Below, in pieces: positions 10,094 to 19,141 of a stretch of DNA of 64,000 nt (its first letter is position 1; every line of letters begins with the position of its first letter). The notes below the pieces were generated by a model. It had not been told where the DNA came from. It did not search any database and saw only the letters and a program-made list of their open reading frames with translations. A program made the position numbers and the translations under genes. The DNA is from Leadbetterella byssophila DSM 17132 (GTDB lineage Bacteria > Bacteroidota > Bacteroidia > Cytophagales > Spirosomataceae): the NCBI RefSeq assembly GCF_000166395.1, contig NC_014655.1:1054001-1118000 (forward strand). The letters are read 5' to 3'.

Positions 10094-10121
10094 AAAAAAA
10101 AAGCGCAGTACTTAACTGCGC
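10094..10121 (-). terminator. Rho-independent terminator of the nucleoside permease gene
   Basis: A perfect 7-bp GC-rich stem (GCGCAGT/ACTGCGC, 5-base loop) at 10103-10121 is followed on the minus strand by nine T residues. It lies 8 bases past the permease stop and separates that gene from truA. Confidence 0.88.
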
Positions 10122-10128
10122 CTTTCTC

Positions 10129-11361
10129 TTAAGATTCTACCTTCTCACTCTTAAAGAAGAGGAAGAAGAAGGCCATGACGGCCACTGCAATTCCGGCCGG
10201 AATAACCCAAACTTGCTGCCAAAACTGAGCAATATTCGTTTCTTTTATGCTAGTATAATGGTCGGCTATAAGACCCGCTGCCCAGAAACCTATCATCATA
10301 CCTACCCCATAGGTAGCCAAGGATATCAAACCTTGAGCAGCACTTTTATATTTTAGTCCAGCTTTAGCGTCTGTATAAATCTGCCCAGCCACAAAGAAAA
10401 AGTCATAGCAGATCCCGTGTAAAGCAATACCTATCAATAACATAAAGCTGAATTGTCCTGCATCTCCATACGCAAACATCACATATCTCAGTGCCCATGC
10501 TAACATGGCGATTAAGATGGTATTCTTAAAGCCAAAACGCTTGAAGAAAATAGGTAAGGCCAATAGGAATAATACTTCAGAAATCTGACCAATAGTCATC
10601 TTAGCGGTAGGATTCTGCATCCCGATATCATTTAAGAACGGGTTTGCATACTGATAATAGAACGCTAAAGGAATACAAATCAAAATAGAAGAAATAAAGA
10701 AGATCAAGAAGTTTTTATCTTTCAACAACTGTAATGCCTCTAAGCCTAAGATGTCTGAAACTGAACTATTATCACCTGCACTCTTAGTAGGGGGTGTTGA
10801 AGGAAGGATAAAACTATACACACCTAATACAGCAGATACAATTGAAGCCATCAAAAAGGTATTTCTTAATGCACCCGCTTCAATGGATTCCCCTGAATCC
10901 CAGGCAAAAACGAAGCTGATCGCTAAACCGGCTAAGATCCAACCAATAGTTCCCCAGATTCTGATGCCGGAAAACTCTTTTTCGGGATCATTTAATTGTC
11001 TAAATGAAATGGAATTGACTAAGGCAAGGGTAGGCATGAAAAGAATCATGTAACCTAATACATATGGGAAAAATTCACCCGCAGTACCAGCACTGTACAT
11101 CAAATACATCAAACCGGCACCTACTAAATGAAGTATACCTAGAATACGCTCTGCATTAAAGTAACGGTCTGCTATAAGACCTACAATAAATGGTGCAATA
11201 ATGGCTCCCCAAGATTGAGTACCGAAGATGTTCGCAATCTCAGCACCTGTAGCATTCAGGTTTTTTCCTAGATAAGTACCAAGCGTCACAAACCATGATC
11301 CCCAAATAAAAAATTCAAGGAACATCATAAAAGACAACTTAAAACGAATAAGTCCACTCAT
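10129..11361 (-). CDS. Nucleoside permease, NHS family of the major facilitator superfamily
   Basis: This is a 410-residue integral membrane protein with about twelve hydrophobic helices. The N-terminus FKLSFMMFLEFFIWGSWFVTLGTYL, the loop VGLIADRYFNAERILG and RIWGTIGWILAG are marks of the NupG/XapB nucleoside:H+ symporter group. It probably imports nucleosides across the inner membrane. It is a single-gene unit with its own terminator. No gene for nucleoside breakdown is adjacent, so the substrate range is inferred from family only. Confidence 0.82.
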   Translation of the reverse strand: MSGLIRFKLSFMMFLEFFIWGSWFVTLGTYLGKNLNATGAEIANIFGTQSWGAIIAPFIVGLIADRYFNAERILGILHLVGAGLMYLMYSAGTAGEFFPYVLGYMILFMPTLALVNSISFRQLNDPEKEFSGIRIWGTIGWILAGLAISFVFAWDSGESIEAGALRNTFLMASIVSAVLGVYSFILPSTPPTKSAGDNSSVSDILGLEALQLLKDKNFLIFFISSILICIPLAFYYQYANPFLNDIGMQNPTAKMTIGQISEVLFLLALPIFFKRFGFKNTILIAMLAWALRYVMFAYGDAGQFSFMLLIGIALHGICYDFFFVAGQIYTDAKAGLKYKSAAQGLISLATYGVGMMIGFWAAGLIADHYTSIKETNIAQFWQQVWVIPAGIAVAVMAFFFLFFKSEKVES

Positions 11362-11449
11362 AGTTTTTAGGTATAATAGTTTTAAAATCGAGCCAATTTA
11401 GTAAAAAATCCGTCACCACAAGGATATACTACTGCAATTCCTGATTTCC

Positions 11450-11480
11450 TTGATAATTCAAACACAGACTGGTAAATTTG
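11450..11480 (+). promoter_or_regulatory. Bacteroidota-type promoter of fumC
   Basis: TTG at 11450-11452, a 20-base spacer and TAAATTTG at 11473-11480 match the Bacteroidota -33/-7 consensus TTG/TAnnTTTG. The fumC ATG follows 25 bases later. Confidence 0.65.
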
Positions 11481-11505
11481 CACATCATAAAATCAATACC
11501 AGCGA

Positions 11506-12906
11506 ATGGAATTCAGAATAGAAAAAGACACGATGGGCGAGGTTCAAGTACCCGCTAATGTGTATTGGGGTGCCCAGACACAGCGTTCTATCGAAAACTT
11601 TAAAATTGCGCAGGACATCAATAAAATGCCCAAAGAAATCATCAGGGCATTCGCCTATTTAAAACATGGTGCAGCCCTTGCAAACCTTGAATGTGGAGTG
11701 CTAGACCAAGAGAAGGCGGATTTAATAGGCAATGTTTGTCAAGAAATCCTTGATGGAAAGTTGGATGATCAATTTCCACTAGTAGTATGGCAAACGGGTT
11801 CAGGGACTCAGTCAAACATGAACTGTAACGAGGTGATTGCTTACAGAGCCCACGTTTTAAAAGGAGGAAACTTAACAGATAAAACAAAGTTCATCCATCC
11901 TAATGACGATGTAAACAAGTCTCAATCTTCAAATGACACCTTCCCTACCGCTATGCACATCGCGGCGTACAAGATGTTAGTTGAAGTAACCATCCCTGGT
12001 ATTGAAAAGCTGAGAGATACTCTAGAGAAAAAATCAAAAGAGTTCATGGGTATTGTGAAAATAGGTAGAACCCACTTCATGGATGCTACTCCATTGACCC
12101 TAGGACAAGAATTCTCAGGCTATGTATCGCAGTTGAACCATGGCTTAAAAGCCATTAAAAATACTTTAGCTCACCTTTCCGAACTAGCCTTAGGTGGAAC
12201 GGCTGTAGGTACAGGCATCAATACGCCCCCAAGATATGCTGAAGTAGTAGCAGAGAAAATCGCTCAATTAACCGGCTTACCTTTTGTTACTGCAGAAAAC
12301 AAATTTGAAGCTTTAGCTGCACATGACGCTATCGTTGAAGCTCACGGAGCACTAAAAACAGTAGCCGTTAGCTTGATGAAGATTGGTAATGACATCCGTA
12401 TGCTATCCAGCGGACCAAGAGCAGGTATTGGTGAGATCCATATCCCAGATAATGAGCCAGGTTCTTCTATCATGCCGGGTAAAGTTAACCCTACGCAGTG
12501 CGAAGCCATGACCATGGTAGCCGCTCAGGTATTGGGTAATGACGTTGCTATTAACGTCGGTGGGGCTACAGGTCACTTCGAATTAAACGTGTTTAAACCG
12601 ATGATGATCTATAACTTCCTGCATTCCGCCCGTCTAATAGGAGATAGCTGTGTGTCATTCAATGACAAATGTGCAGTAGGGATCGAACCTTTAAAGGAAA
12701 ATATCACCAAACACGTGAATAATTCCCTTATGCTAGTAACGGCTCTTAATACAAAAATAGGTTACTATAAAGCGGCAGAGATTGCACAAACCGCACATAA
12801 GAACGGAAGCACTTTGAAGGAAACTGCAATTGCTTTAGGATACCTGACTGCTGAAGAATTTGATCAGTGGGTCAAACCTGAGGATATGGTAGGAAAAATC
12901 AATTGA
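11506..12906 (+). CDS. fumC: Class II fumarate hydratase
   Basis: This 466-residue TCA-cycle enzyme interconverts fumarate and malate and is a cytoplasmic homotetramer. The mobile catalytic loop [15 protein letters not shown] begins near residue 318. The catalytic histidine lies in [16 protein letters not shown] near residue 188, and [14 protein letters not shown] forms the substrate pocket. Length is normal for the oxygen-stable, iron-independent class. A good promoter lies directly upstream. It is followed by a small unrelated membrane-protein gene. Confidence 0.96.
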   Translation: MEFRIEKDTMGEVQVPANVYWGAQTQRSIENFKIAQDINKMPKEIIRAFAYLKHGAALANLECGVLDQEKADLIGNVCQEILDGKLDDQFPLVVWQTGSGTQSNMNCNEVIAYRAHVLKGGNLTDKTKFIHPNDDVNKSQSSNDTFPTAMHIAAYKMLVEVTIPGIEKLRDTLEKKSKEFMGIVKIGRTHFMDATPLTLGQEFSGYVSQLNHGLKAIKNTLAHLSELALGGTAVGTGINTPPRYAEVVAEKIAQLTGLPFVTAENKFEALAAHDAIVEAHGALKTVAVSLMKIGNDIRMLSSGPRAGIGEIHIPDNEPGSSIMPGKVNPTQCEAMTMVAAQVLGNDVAINVGGATGHFELNVFKPMMIYNFLHSARLIGDSCVSFNDKCAVGIEPLKENITKHVNNSLMLVTALNTKIGYYKAAEIAQTAHKNGSTLKETAIALGYLTAEEFDQWVKPEDMVGKIN

Positions 12907-12911
12907 TTTTC

Positions 12912-12942
12912 TTGTATTATTCAAGTATTATTTGTACTTTTG
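12912..12942 (+). promoter_or_regulatory. Bacteroidota-type promoter of small membrane protein gene
   Basis: TTG at 12912-12914, a 20-base spacer and TACTTTTG at 12935-12942 fit the consensus. The chosen ATG is at 12962, so the longer reading from TTG 12932 would start inside the promoter. Confidence 0.6.
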
Positions 12943-12961
12943 CTATATAATCTCTAGGAAA

Positions 12962-13186
12962 ATGAAGAAATACGCCTTGTTGATCCTTTTATGCTGTGTT
13001 ACTCTACTTTTAGGAGTGATGGTATATCATACTGCTTATCAGCATACGGTTGCGGCTTCTGAAAATAAACAGTCTTCAGAGATTACACAAGTAAGTGAAA
13101 CTAACTGGGCTGAAACCACTAAGGAAAAAGCTCGTGAAGGTGGAAAATCACTTGCACATTATCTATTCTCATTGATATACAAATAA
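12962..13186 (+). CDS. Small single-pass membrane protein, unknown
   Basis: This 74-residue protein has one hydrophobic segment at the N-terminus (residues about 4-23, LLILLCCVTLLLGVMVYHTA). A polar, acidic/lysine-rich stretch follows, then a second, weaker hydrophobic end (LAHYLFSLIYK). ATG 12962 is chosen over TTG 12932 because the latter is inside the promoter box. It has its own promoter and terminator. I recognise no family; it may be an exported or membrane-anchored small protein. Confidence 0.55.
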   Translation: MKKYALLILLCCVTLLLGVMVYHTAYQHTVAASENKQSSEITQVSETNWAETTKEKAREGGKSLAHYLFSLIYK

Positions 13187-13208
13187 GATCGAATAATATT
13201 AACTTTGA

Positions 13209-13238
13209 AACGTTGTCTCAAAAGGACAACGTTTTTTT
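13209..13238 (+). terminator. Terminator hairpin directly abutting the next start codon
   Basis: A perfect 9-bp stem (AACGTTGTC/GACAACGTT, 7-base loop) at 13209-13233 is followed by a T-run at 13232-13238. The ATG of the next gene is at 13239. A TAACTTTG box lies at 13200-13207. Confidence 0.8.
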
Positions 13239-14252
13239 ATGCGCAAACTTTTAGCTTTACTACTTATCACCCTTATATCCTGCAAAGAAAGTGAAGAGAT
13301 CTCCCAAGTGATGACTCCTGCACTCGTGACAGCTAACGGTGGCGACAATAGCCTTTCCTTTATCGATCCGAACACTATGGAAGAAAAGCAAAGGATCTAT
13401 TTAAAAGCTCCCAGAGCCACTTACTTGCACCATCTGGGATTAAGTCCGCAAGCCGACAAAATAGCTCTCGCATTCCCTGAATATGACTTTTCAGAAGGAC
13501 ATGACGGACTACATAACTTGCAAGTCCAAGGTCATGTATCTGTTTGGAACAAAGCCTCCAATAAACTGGAAAATACGTACACCGTTCCTTATGCTAATCA
13601 CAATGCTGTGTTCTCCCCAGACGGCAAAGAAATCTGGACAGGATTGGTTTCCCATTCCGGAAGGATTTTAGTTCATTCCGCACTAGATGGAAGTCAGTTA
13701 GCCACCATCACGGTAGGTGCGGATCCCCATGAGATTTTATTTGCAAACGAGGGGAGGTATGTAGTAGTTACCTGTCTGGAATCTTCATTCCTTACTGTAA
13801 TTGATGCCCAAACCAAAAAGGTCATCAGAGACATTAAGGTTGACCCCTTCCCTACTAACGTATGGCCGGGCAGAGACACTTATCATGTTATTGTAGAAAA
13901 TTCCACCCAAAAGACAATAAATATCATTGACCTCAGAAGTTTTCAAGTGATAGATCATCTGGATTTGGACTTTGCTCCCGGATATTCTGCTTTTGATGAA
14001 GAGGGAAATCTATGGATCTGTACCAAAGGCCAGAATTACCTAAGAAAGTTCAGGAAAGCAGATGGCTCCTGGAAAGAAATTCAGAAGATAGAAACGCACC
14101 ATGATCCCCACCAATTTCTTATTTTTGCCTCCAAACTTTGGTTAGTCAATCAAAAACAAAATACGGTTCAGATTATTGACCTAAAAACCGGAGACATCAC
14201 AGGTTCCATCAGCGTGGGACTAAAGCCGAATGCCATTATTTACATGCCATGA
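13239..14252 (+). CDS. Beta-propeller lipoprotein (YncE-like)
   Basis: This 337-residue lipoprotein has a signal of LALLLITLISC with the lipidated cysteine at residue 15. The rest is a series of about 45-residue blades with repeats such as NSLSFIDPNTME, FLTVIDAQTKKVI, NIIDLRSFQVID and VQIIDLKTGDI. This is the pattern of YncE/cytochrome-D1-like seven-bladed propellers, which bind ligands or partners in the periplasm. The product overlaps the NUDIX gene by four bases. The specific ligand is unknown. Confidence 0.75.
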   Translation: MRKLLALLLITLISCKESEEISQVMTPALVTANGGDNSLSFIDPNTMEEKQRIYLKAPRATYLHHLGLSPQADKIALAFPEYDFSEGHDGLHNLQVQGHVSVWNKASNKLENTYTVPYANHNAVFSPDGKEIWTGLVSHSGRILVHSALDGSQLATITVGADPHEILFANEGRYVVVTCLESSFLTVIDAQTKKVIRDIKVDPFPTNVWPGRDTYHVIVENSTQKTINIIDLRSFQVIDHLDLDFAPGYSAFDEEGNLWICTKGQNYLRKFRKADGSWKEIQKIETHHDPHQFLIFASKLWLVNQKQNTVQIIDLKTGDITGSISVGLKPNAIIYMP

Positions 14253-14761
14253 CCTTATATCAATACCTACCACAGTCAGAAGAACAATGGAAACTCAAAC
14301 AAAGGTTTATTGAGTTCATAGAGGATAATCCGGATGCCTATCTAAGAAGTAATCTGCAAGGCCACCTGACCGCGTCAGTATTTGCCGTTGACGAGGACAA
14401 GATTCTACTCATACATCACAAAAAATTAGATAAATGGCTGCAACCCGGAGGACATTGCGACGGTAACCCGGACACTTTAGAAGTAGCCCTAAAAGAACTA
14501 TGGGAGGAAACCGGCATTCTGGTCGAGGCTGAGCAGCAAGAGGTCATAGACCTGGATATTCATTTGATTCCGGAAAGAAAGGATGTGCCGGCCCATTACC
14601 ATTATGATGTGCGTTATTTAGTTAAAGCAGATTCTAAGGCACCCATCATACAAAACCACGAAACGAACGAGATTCTTTGGATACCTTTCTCCGAAATAGA
14701 AGACTACACTTCAGAAGACTCGATTCTAAGGGTGATAGAAAGAATCAGCTCAGAAAACTAA
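14249..14761 (+). CDS. NUDIX hydrolase
   Basis: This 170-residue protein has a NUDIX box around residues 68-92: GGHCDGNPDTLEVALKEL, then WEETGI. The metal-binding EE pair in WEETG is present. The first conserved glutamate position of the box carries Pro and the usual Arg is Lys, which is seen in some Bacteroidota members. It should hydrolyse a nucleoside-diphosphate-linked compound; the substrate is not predictable. ATG overlaps the upstream lipoprotein stop. It overlaps the convergent holA by 17 bases. Confidence 0.85.
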   Translation: MTLYQYLPQSEEQWKLKQRFIEFIEDNPDAYLRSNLQGHLTASVFAVDEDKILLIHHKKLDKWLQPGGHCDGNPDTLEVALKELWEETGILVEAEQQEVIDLDIHLIPERKDVPAHYHYDVRYLVKADSKAPIIQNHETNEILWIPFSEIEDYTSEDSILRVIERISSEN

Positions 14762-15758
14762 ATATTAACTCTTTATAAAGATCCATATCAGAGATATTAC
14801 CCGCATCTACACCTTTGGATCTGGCATCCGCTAAACGTAGGGCCTGGATCACTTTCCTTAACTGAGACAAAGAGTAGTTTTGGGCGGCTCTCTTATAATC
14901 CTTTAGAAAATAAGGATTTACTCCTAGTATTCTTGATAGTTCCGCATCAGGTCTACCTCCTAAACCATGGAGAAGTAAAACCTTGGAAAAGAAATTATAA
15001 AGAGAGATAATATTAACTGTAACCGGATGATCTTTCGAGTTACTACCAAAATAATGAGCTATTTTGAAAGCTTTGGTTACCTGTTTATCAATCAAAGCCT
15101 TTTGCAATTCAAAAACATTGAACTCCTTAGAAACGCCAACATATTTCTCAATGATATCCGCATCTATGGTCTCCCCTTCTTGAAGATTGATCTTGAGTTT
15201 CTCTATTTCTTTACTTATAGCCTGAGGATTATTCCCCAAATGCTCACTCAATAATTGTATAGCTTTCGGACTAATCTTTAGATTCTCCTCCTTACATAAC
15301 TCGGATATAAACTCCGGCACTTCAGAGTCATACATCTTTTTGAAATGATGGAGCTCTCCTTTGCCCGCAAATGCCTTCACCCACGTTTTCCTTTCGTCTT
15401 GAGGCTTACCAAAGCAAAGGACCAATACGGTAGAGGTCAAAGGATTTTTGGCATAGGCTTCTAATCTTGCCTGGCCCTCTTTTTGTCCCAGATCCGTAAT
15501 AGCATGGGCTTCTTTGACCAGAACCAACTGACGTTCGGCCATCATGGGAAACTTCCTGGCTACGTTCAATACATCGCCGGTACTTACGTCTTTACCGTAT
15601 AGGACATATTCATTAAAGCCCTTTTCAAAATCGGGAACCGTGACTTCCAGGAGCTTTTCAGCCATTAAATCTATGTAATACGGCTCCGTACCATGTAGGA
15701 AATACAAGGGCTTGAGACTATTCGAATTTAGATCTTTAACTATTTTACGGTAATTCAT
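14745..15758 (-). CDS. holA: DNA polymerase III subunit delta
   Basis: This 337-residue protein is the clamp-loader delta subunit, which opens the beta sliding clamp. It has the family's N-terminal LKPLYFLHGTEPYYID start, the pseudo-AAA module with FPMMAERQLVLVKEAH, the middle KISPKAIQLLSEHLGNNPQAISKEIEKL helices and the C-terminal collar domain LHGLGGRPDAELSRILGVNPYF. It overlaps acpH by 14 bases, as the last gene of a five-gene minus-strand operon starting at phoH. Confidence 0.92.
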   Translation of the reverse strand: MNYRKIVKDLNSNSLKPLYFLHGTEPYYIDLMAEKLLEVTVPDFEKGFNEYVLYGKDVSTGDVLNVARKFPMMAERQLVLVKEAHAITDLGQKEGQARLEAYAKNPLTSTVLVLCFGKPQDERKTWVKAFAGKGELHHFKKMYDSEVPEFISELCKEENLKISPKAIQLLSEHLGNNPQAISKEIEKLKINLQEGETIDADIIEKYVGVSKEFNVFELQKALIDKQVTKAFKIAHYFGSNSKDHPVTVNIISLYNFFSKVLLLHGLGGRPDAELSRILGVNPYFLKDYKRAAQNYSLSQLRKVIQALRLADARSKGVDAGNISDMDLYKELIFSFLS

Positions 15759-16335
15759 TGGTAGTGCTTGCGATTAGCCTTGGAAAATATTCCAAGAAAT
15801 CAGCTTCAATTTCCTCATAATGATTCTTGAATACAGATACGGATTCTACCAGATCTACTCCATGAACCCTTCTGTTCAAACTGGACATTGCTTTTTCCAG
15901 TCCCCAAAAATACAAATAGTTTTGCAGCCAATCATGCTCCACCATGGAAGCAATTAATTTCTTTAATGGTAGAGGATGCAACTCAGTATATTGAGTGGTC
16001 AAACTTTGATAGATCCGGGACCGAAAATCCGAAAAAGGCTCCTGTGCATATAGATCCCAGTGTTTTTGGACGAAATGGTCTAACAGCACATCTACTATAA
16101 CTCCGGAATATTTCCCAAATGGAGTATAGAACTTTTGTTTAATCTTTCCAACTGTAGGATCTGTATCCGTAAAGGTATCAATATGCCTGTGAAGCCTCAG
16201 CCCGGCTTTAACGTCTTCCGGTAATGTTCTGTTCTTTTCGTTTTCAATACCACCTCTGATATAATCTTCCAGCAAAGCGCCTAAGATCTTTCCGTGGTTA
16301 TTTCCCGCTAAGAACAGATGTGCCAGATAATTCAT
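15745..16335 (-). CDS. Acyl carrier protein phosphodiesterase (AcpH-like)
   Basis: This 196-residue protein carries the HD-like signature of the AcpH family: MNYLAHLFLAG at the start, LRLHRHIDTFTDTDP around residue 50 and VIVDVLLDHFVQKHWDLYA around residue 80. Members remove the 4'-phosphopantetheine arm from acyl carrier protein. The start overlaps the dCMP deaminase stop by four bases and the stop overlaps holA. Family assignment is firm; activity is inferred. Confidence 0.88.
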   Translation of the reverse strand: MNYLAHLFLAGNNHGKILGALLEDYIRGGIENEKNRTLPEDVKAGLRLHRHIDTFTDTDPTVGKIKQKFYTPFGKYSGVIVDVLLDHFVQKHWDLYAQEPFSDFRSRIYQSLTTQYTELHPLPLKKLIASMVEHDWLQNYLYFWGLEKAMSSLNRRVHGVDLVESVSVFKNHYEEIEADFLEYFPRLIASTTNELP

Positions 16336-16790
16336 GATGGCTCATATTTCACTACCTCTATTCCAAATCTACGTAAAAAATCCACACCCTCATCCGAACT
16401 CAAGCCTTTATATTCTGCGTAAGAGTTCAAATAAAAAACCTTTTTGATTTTCATAGAAAAGATGACCCGAGCACAGGCTATACAGGGTGATAAGGTCACA
16501 TACAGGGTAGAACCTTCTACATTAGCCCCATTCTTAGTAGCATAAAGTATGGCATTTTGCTCAGCATGTAAGGCTAAGGAACAGCTTCCTTTAGAATCTC
16601 GGGGACAGCCCTGTTCTCCGAACTCATCGTCGCAATTATGTGTACCCGCAGGAGGTCCATTATAGCCTATGGATATAATTCTGGTATCATTCACTAGGAC
16701 CGCTCCCACTTGCGCGCGAACACAGTGCGATCTTTTGGCTAATTGAATAGCCAAATCCATGAAAATATCATCAAACTTAGGTTTGTCCAT
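16332..16790 (-). CDS. dCMP deaminase family protein
   Basis: At 152 residues, this enzyme probably deaminates dCMP to dUMP, feeding thymidylate synthesis. The zinc ligands are His75 in LHAEQNA and Cys103/Cys106 in SPCIACARVI, with Glu77 as the proton shuttle. The insertion GTHNCDDEFGEQGCPRD is typical of dCMP deaminases (ComEB type) rather than cytidine deaminase. It is tightly packed between the M43 protease gene and acpH. Confidence 0.9.
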   Translation of the reverse strand: MDKPKFDDIFMDLAIQLAKRSHCVRAQVGAVLVNDTRIISIGYNGPPAGTHNCDDEFGEQGCPRDSKGSCSLALHAEQNAILYATKNGANVEGSTLYVTLSPCIACARVIFSMKIKKVFYLNSYAEYKGLSSDEGVDFLRRFGIEVVKYEPS

Positions 16791-18026
16791 TTATAAAACT
16801 AATAATCTATAATTAAACTGAAGGTTTCCTGAAATGACTTTCAAATGCCTCACCCCTTGCCCCAATTCCTTTTTGGGAATCTTAAGTATTTGTCCAAAAG
16901 CCGAAGTGAAGTTTTTTGAATATACTTTCCTACCCAAAGGATCAACTATCTCCACGGAATAGTCCCTGGCTTGATTTACTTGAATTTTACATTCCAAATG
17001 TTCCCCAACCACTGGATTTCCTAATACTTTCACGACTATAGGCTCCTGAACTTCAAAGAAAAGGTCCGCATTTGCCACCAATTGCTTGCGCCTTTCACTT
17101 ATTCCTAAAATAGCCCTTACTCTGGCCTTTTGATCATTGGTGAAGACATTCATACAAGAATCCACAGTATAATCCAGGAAGTTTTCTATCATGTTCCTCG
17201 AATTACGTACTCTGCAGTTAGAAAGAATATCATTACAAGTCAAAGTACGGTTAGCTGATTCGGCAGGAGGTGTGTCATCGCAAAAATCCGTTCCGCAGTA
17301 TTCATCTCCCCAGATATGGATCAGACCTAACCAATGTCCGATTTCATGCGTAGCCGTTCTTCCGTAATTGTAAGGTTCCTCTACGGCGCCCATTTTCCTT
17401 CCAAAAGCCCGATAATCAATGATTACACCGTCAATTTTCTCATCTACTTCTTGAAGCTCAAGTCCTTCAAAATTCCCAAAAGGAAATTCAGCGAAGCCCA
17501 AATAACCTCCTGAGAGATTAGCTACCCAAATGTTTAGATATCTATTGGAATCCCAATAGGCTAGATCAGATAGATTATAGGCATCAGACAATACGCTAAA
17601 GCTTCTTTTGGCTGAGTATACTCTGTTAATTCCGTTGGTTTCCCTTCCTTCTGGATCTATGGGAGCTAAAAAGAACTCTATCTCCATATCTGCCCCGTCC
17701 GGATGGTTATTATACCCGGGAGTACCTATTTTTCTACGATAGTCTTCATTGAGGACCTCAATCTGTGAAAGGATCTGCCCATCACTGATATTAGTACCCC
17801 CTAAGGCACCGTTAGCATTATTGTGAATCACATGAACCACCACAGGAATTCTGACTACCCCCTCATTTGCTGATTTTCTAGCGTTCTTCTTCTCTTCGAT
17901 TTTTGAATTCAATAGTTCATGCAGACGAGGATACTTACCCATGCTTGGAGGACACCTATCAATATGCTGCGCAAAGGATTGAAATGAAAAAATAAAAAAA
18001 AGAACACTAAGAATCCGCTTTTTCAT
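16791..18026 (-). CDS. Secreted M43 (pappalysin-like) zinc metalloprotease with T9SS-type C-terminal domain
   Basis: This 411-residue protein has a signal peptide (SVLFFIFSFQSFAQ). The catalytic domain has the extended zinc motif HEIGHWLGLIHIW near residue 225, and LDYTVDSCMNVF provides the Met-turn. Cysteines in DEYCGTDFCDDTPP and SNCRV fit pappalysin-like M43 enzymes. The last 80 residues (VEIVDPLGRKVYSKN, GVRHLKVISG) look like a type A sorting domain for the type IX secretion system. The start overlaps phoH by 20 bases, an unusual housekeeping-operon position for a secreted protease. Confidence 0.85.
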   Translation of the reverse strand: MKKRILSVLFFIFSFQSFAQHIDRCPPSMGKYPRLHELLNSKIEEKKNARKSANEGVVRIPVVVHVIHNNANGALGGTNISDGQILSQIEVLNEDYRRKIGTPGYNNHPDGADMEIEFFLAPIDPEGRETNGINRVYSAKRSFSVLSDAYNLSDLAYWDSNRYLNIWVANLSGGYLGFAEFPFGNFEGLELQEVDEKIDGVIIDYRAFGRKMGAVEEPYNYGRTATHEIGHWLGLIHIWGDEYCGTDFCDDTPPAESANRTLTCNDILSNCRVRNSRNMIENFLDYTVDSCMNVFTNDQKARVRAILGISERRKQLVANADLFFEVQEPIVVKVLGNPVVGEHLECKIQVNQARDYSVEIVDPLGRKVYSKNFTSAFGQILKIPKKELGQGVRHLKVISGNLQFNYRLLVL

Positions 18027-18945
18027 AAGCCTCCAGGATTTTGACTACTAATGGGTGTCTCACCACATCTTTGCCATCTAATTCTATGAAAGATATTCCC
18101 GGAATTCTTCTCAAAATTCTTGCTGCCTCTTCTAAACCGGATTTTTGATTCTTAGGAAGGTCTACCTGAGATTTATCACCTGTGATGATGATCTTACTCG
18201 ACGGCCCCATCCTAGTCAAAAACATTTTAAGTTGCATGGGTGTGGTATTTTGTGCTTCATCTAATAAAATAAAGGCATTATCCAGGGTTCTACCTCTCAT
18301 ATAGGCCAAAGGCGCAATCTCGATAGTATTTTTTTCCAAATATCCCTTCAATTTATCTGCTGAGATCATGTCATCCAAGGCATCATAAATGGGCCTTAAA
18401 TAGGGATCTATCTTTTCTTTCAAATCTCCAGGAAGAAAACCCAAATTCTCTCCTGCTTCCACCGCCGGACGAGTAATAATGATCTTCCTTACCGACTTTT
18501 CTTTCAGCGCTTTCACGGCTAATGCCACCGCTGTAAAGGTTTTACCTGTACCCGCAGGCCCTATAGCAAACACGATATCGTTCTCCTTAACCGCCTCTAC
18601 TAAGCGCTTTTGATTGTGCGTTTTGGCCTTAACTATTAATCCCCTATTTCCGTGAACGATAATATCGTCTTGATTCAAATACTCATCAATCTTATGCCCT
18701 TCCAAAGTATTCTGAACCTCCTTCAAGGGTAAAACATTGAATTTCTCAAAATACTTGATCAAACGAGTAAATACATCCTCTATGCGCGAAATCTCTTGTG
18801 CAGAGCCCTTTAGAAAGACCTCATCCCCTCTAGCTACAATCTTGCTCTGCGGAAAGGATGCGTTAAGTTCACGCAAATTTTCGTTCTGTGGACCGAAGAA
18901 CTCGTTCAGGTTAGATATCTCTAATTTTATTGATTTTTCTATCAA
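18007..18945 (-). CDS. PhoH family ATPase
   Basis: This 312-residue protein has Walker A GPAGTGKTFTAVALA near residue 133 and Walker B FILLDEAQNTTP. An N-terminal domain of about 110 residues includes the KH-like SFPQSKIVARGDEVFLKG. That domain order marks the PhoL/YbeZ-like cytoplasmic PhoH group, linked to RNA metabolism and often encoded with ybeY, which is not adjacent here. It is the first gene of the operon running to holA. The upstream region is shared with the divergent dnaB. Confidence 0.92.
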   Translation of the reverse strand: MIEKSIKLEISNLNEFFGPQNENLRELNASFPQSKIVARGDEVFLKGSAQEISRIEDVFTRLIKYFEKFNVLPLKEVQNTLEGHKIDEYLNQDDIIVHGNRGLIVKAKTHNQKRLVEAVKENDIVFAIGPAGTGKTFTAVALAVKALKEKSVRKIIITRPAVEAGENLGFLPGDLKEKIDPYLRPIYDALDDMISADKLKGYLEKNTIEIAPLAYMRGRTLDNAFILLDEAQNTTPMQLKMFLTRMGPSSKIIITGDKSQVDLPKNQKSGLEEAARILRRIPGISFIELDGKDVVRHPLVVKILEAYEKADS

Positions 18946-19097
18946 AATCTGCTTCTCTTTAAATTGTACACAAATCTCACAAATTTATTAACAATAATCG
19001 TCAATTTTTCCACAAAAAATATGTTTCAAAATTCAAAATATTGAAACTAAGAGGCTTCTGAGCATTTGGCAAATATTCGTGTAGAAGATCCACTTTT

Positions 19098-19123
19098 TTG
19101 ACAGGTTTTTCGTAGTACTTTTG
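19098..19123 (+). promoter_or_regulatory. Putative dnaB promoter
   Basis: TACTTTTG at 19116-19123 matches the -7 box TAnnTTTG exactly. TTG at 19098-19100 is 15 bases upstream, shorter than usual, so the -33 box is uncertain. The position argues against a start codon at 19121. Confidence 0.45.
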
Positions 19124-19141
19124 TATATCGATTTTATACCC

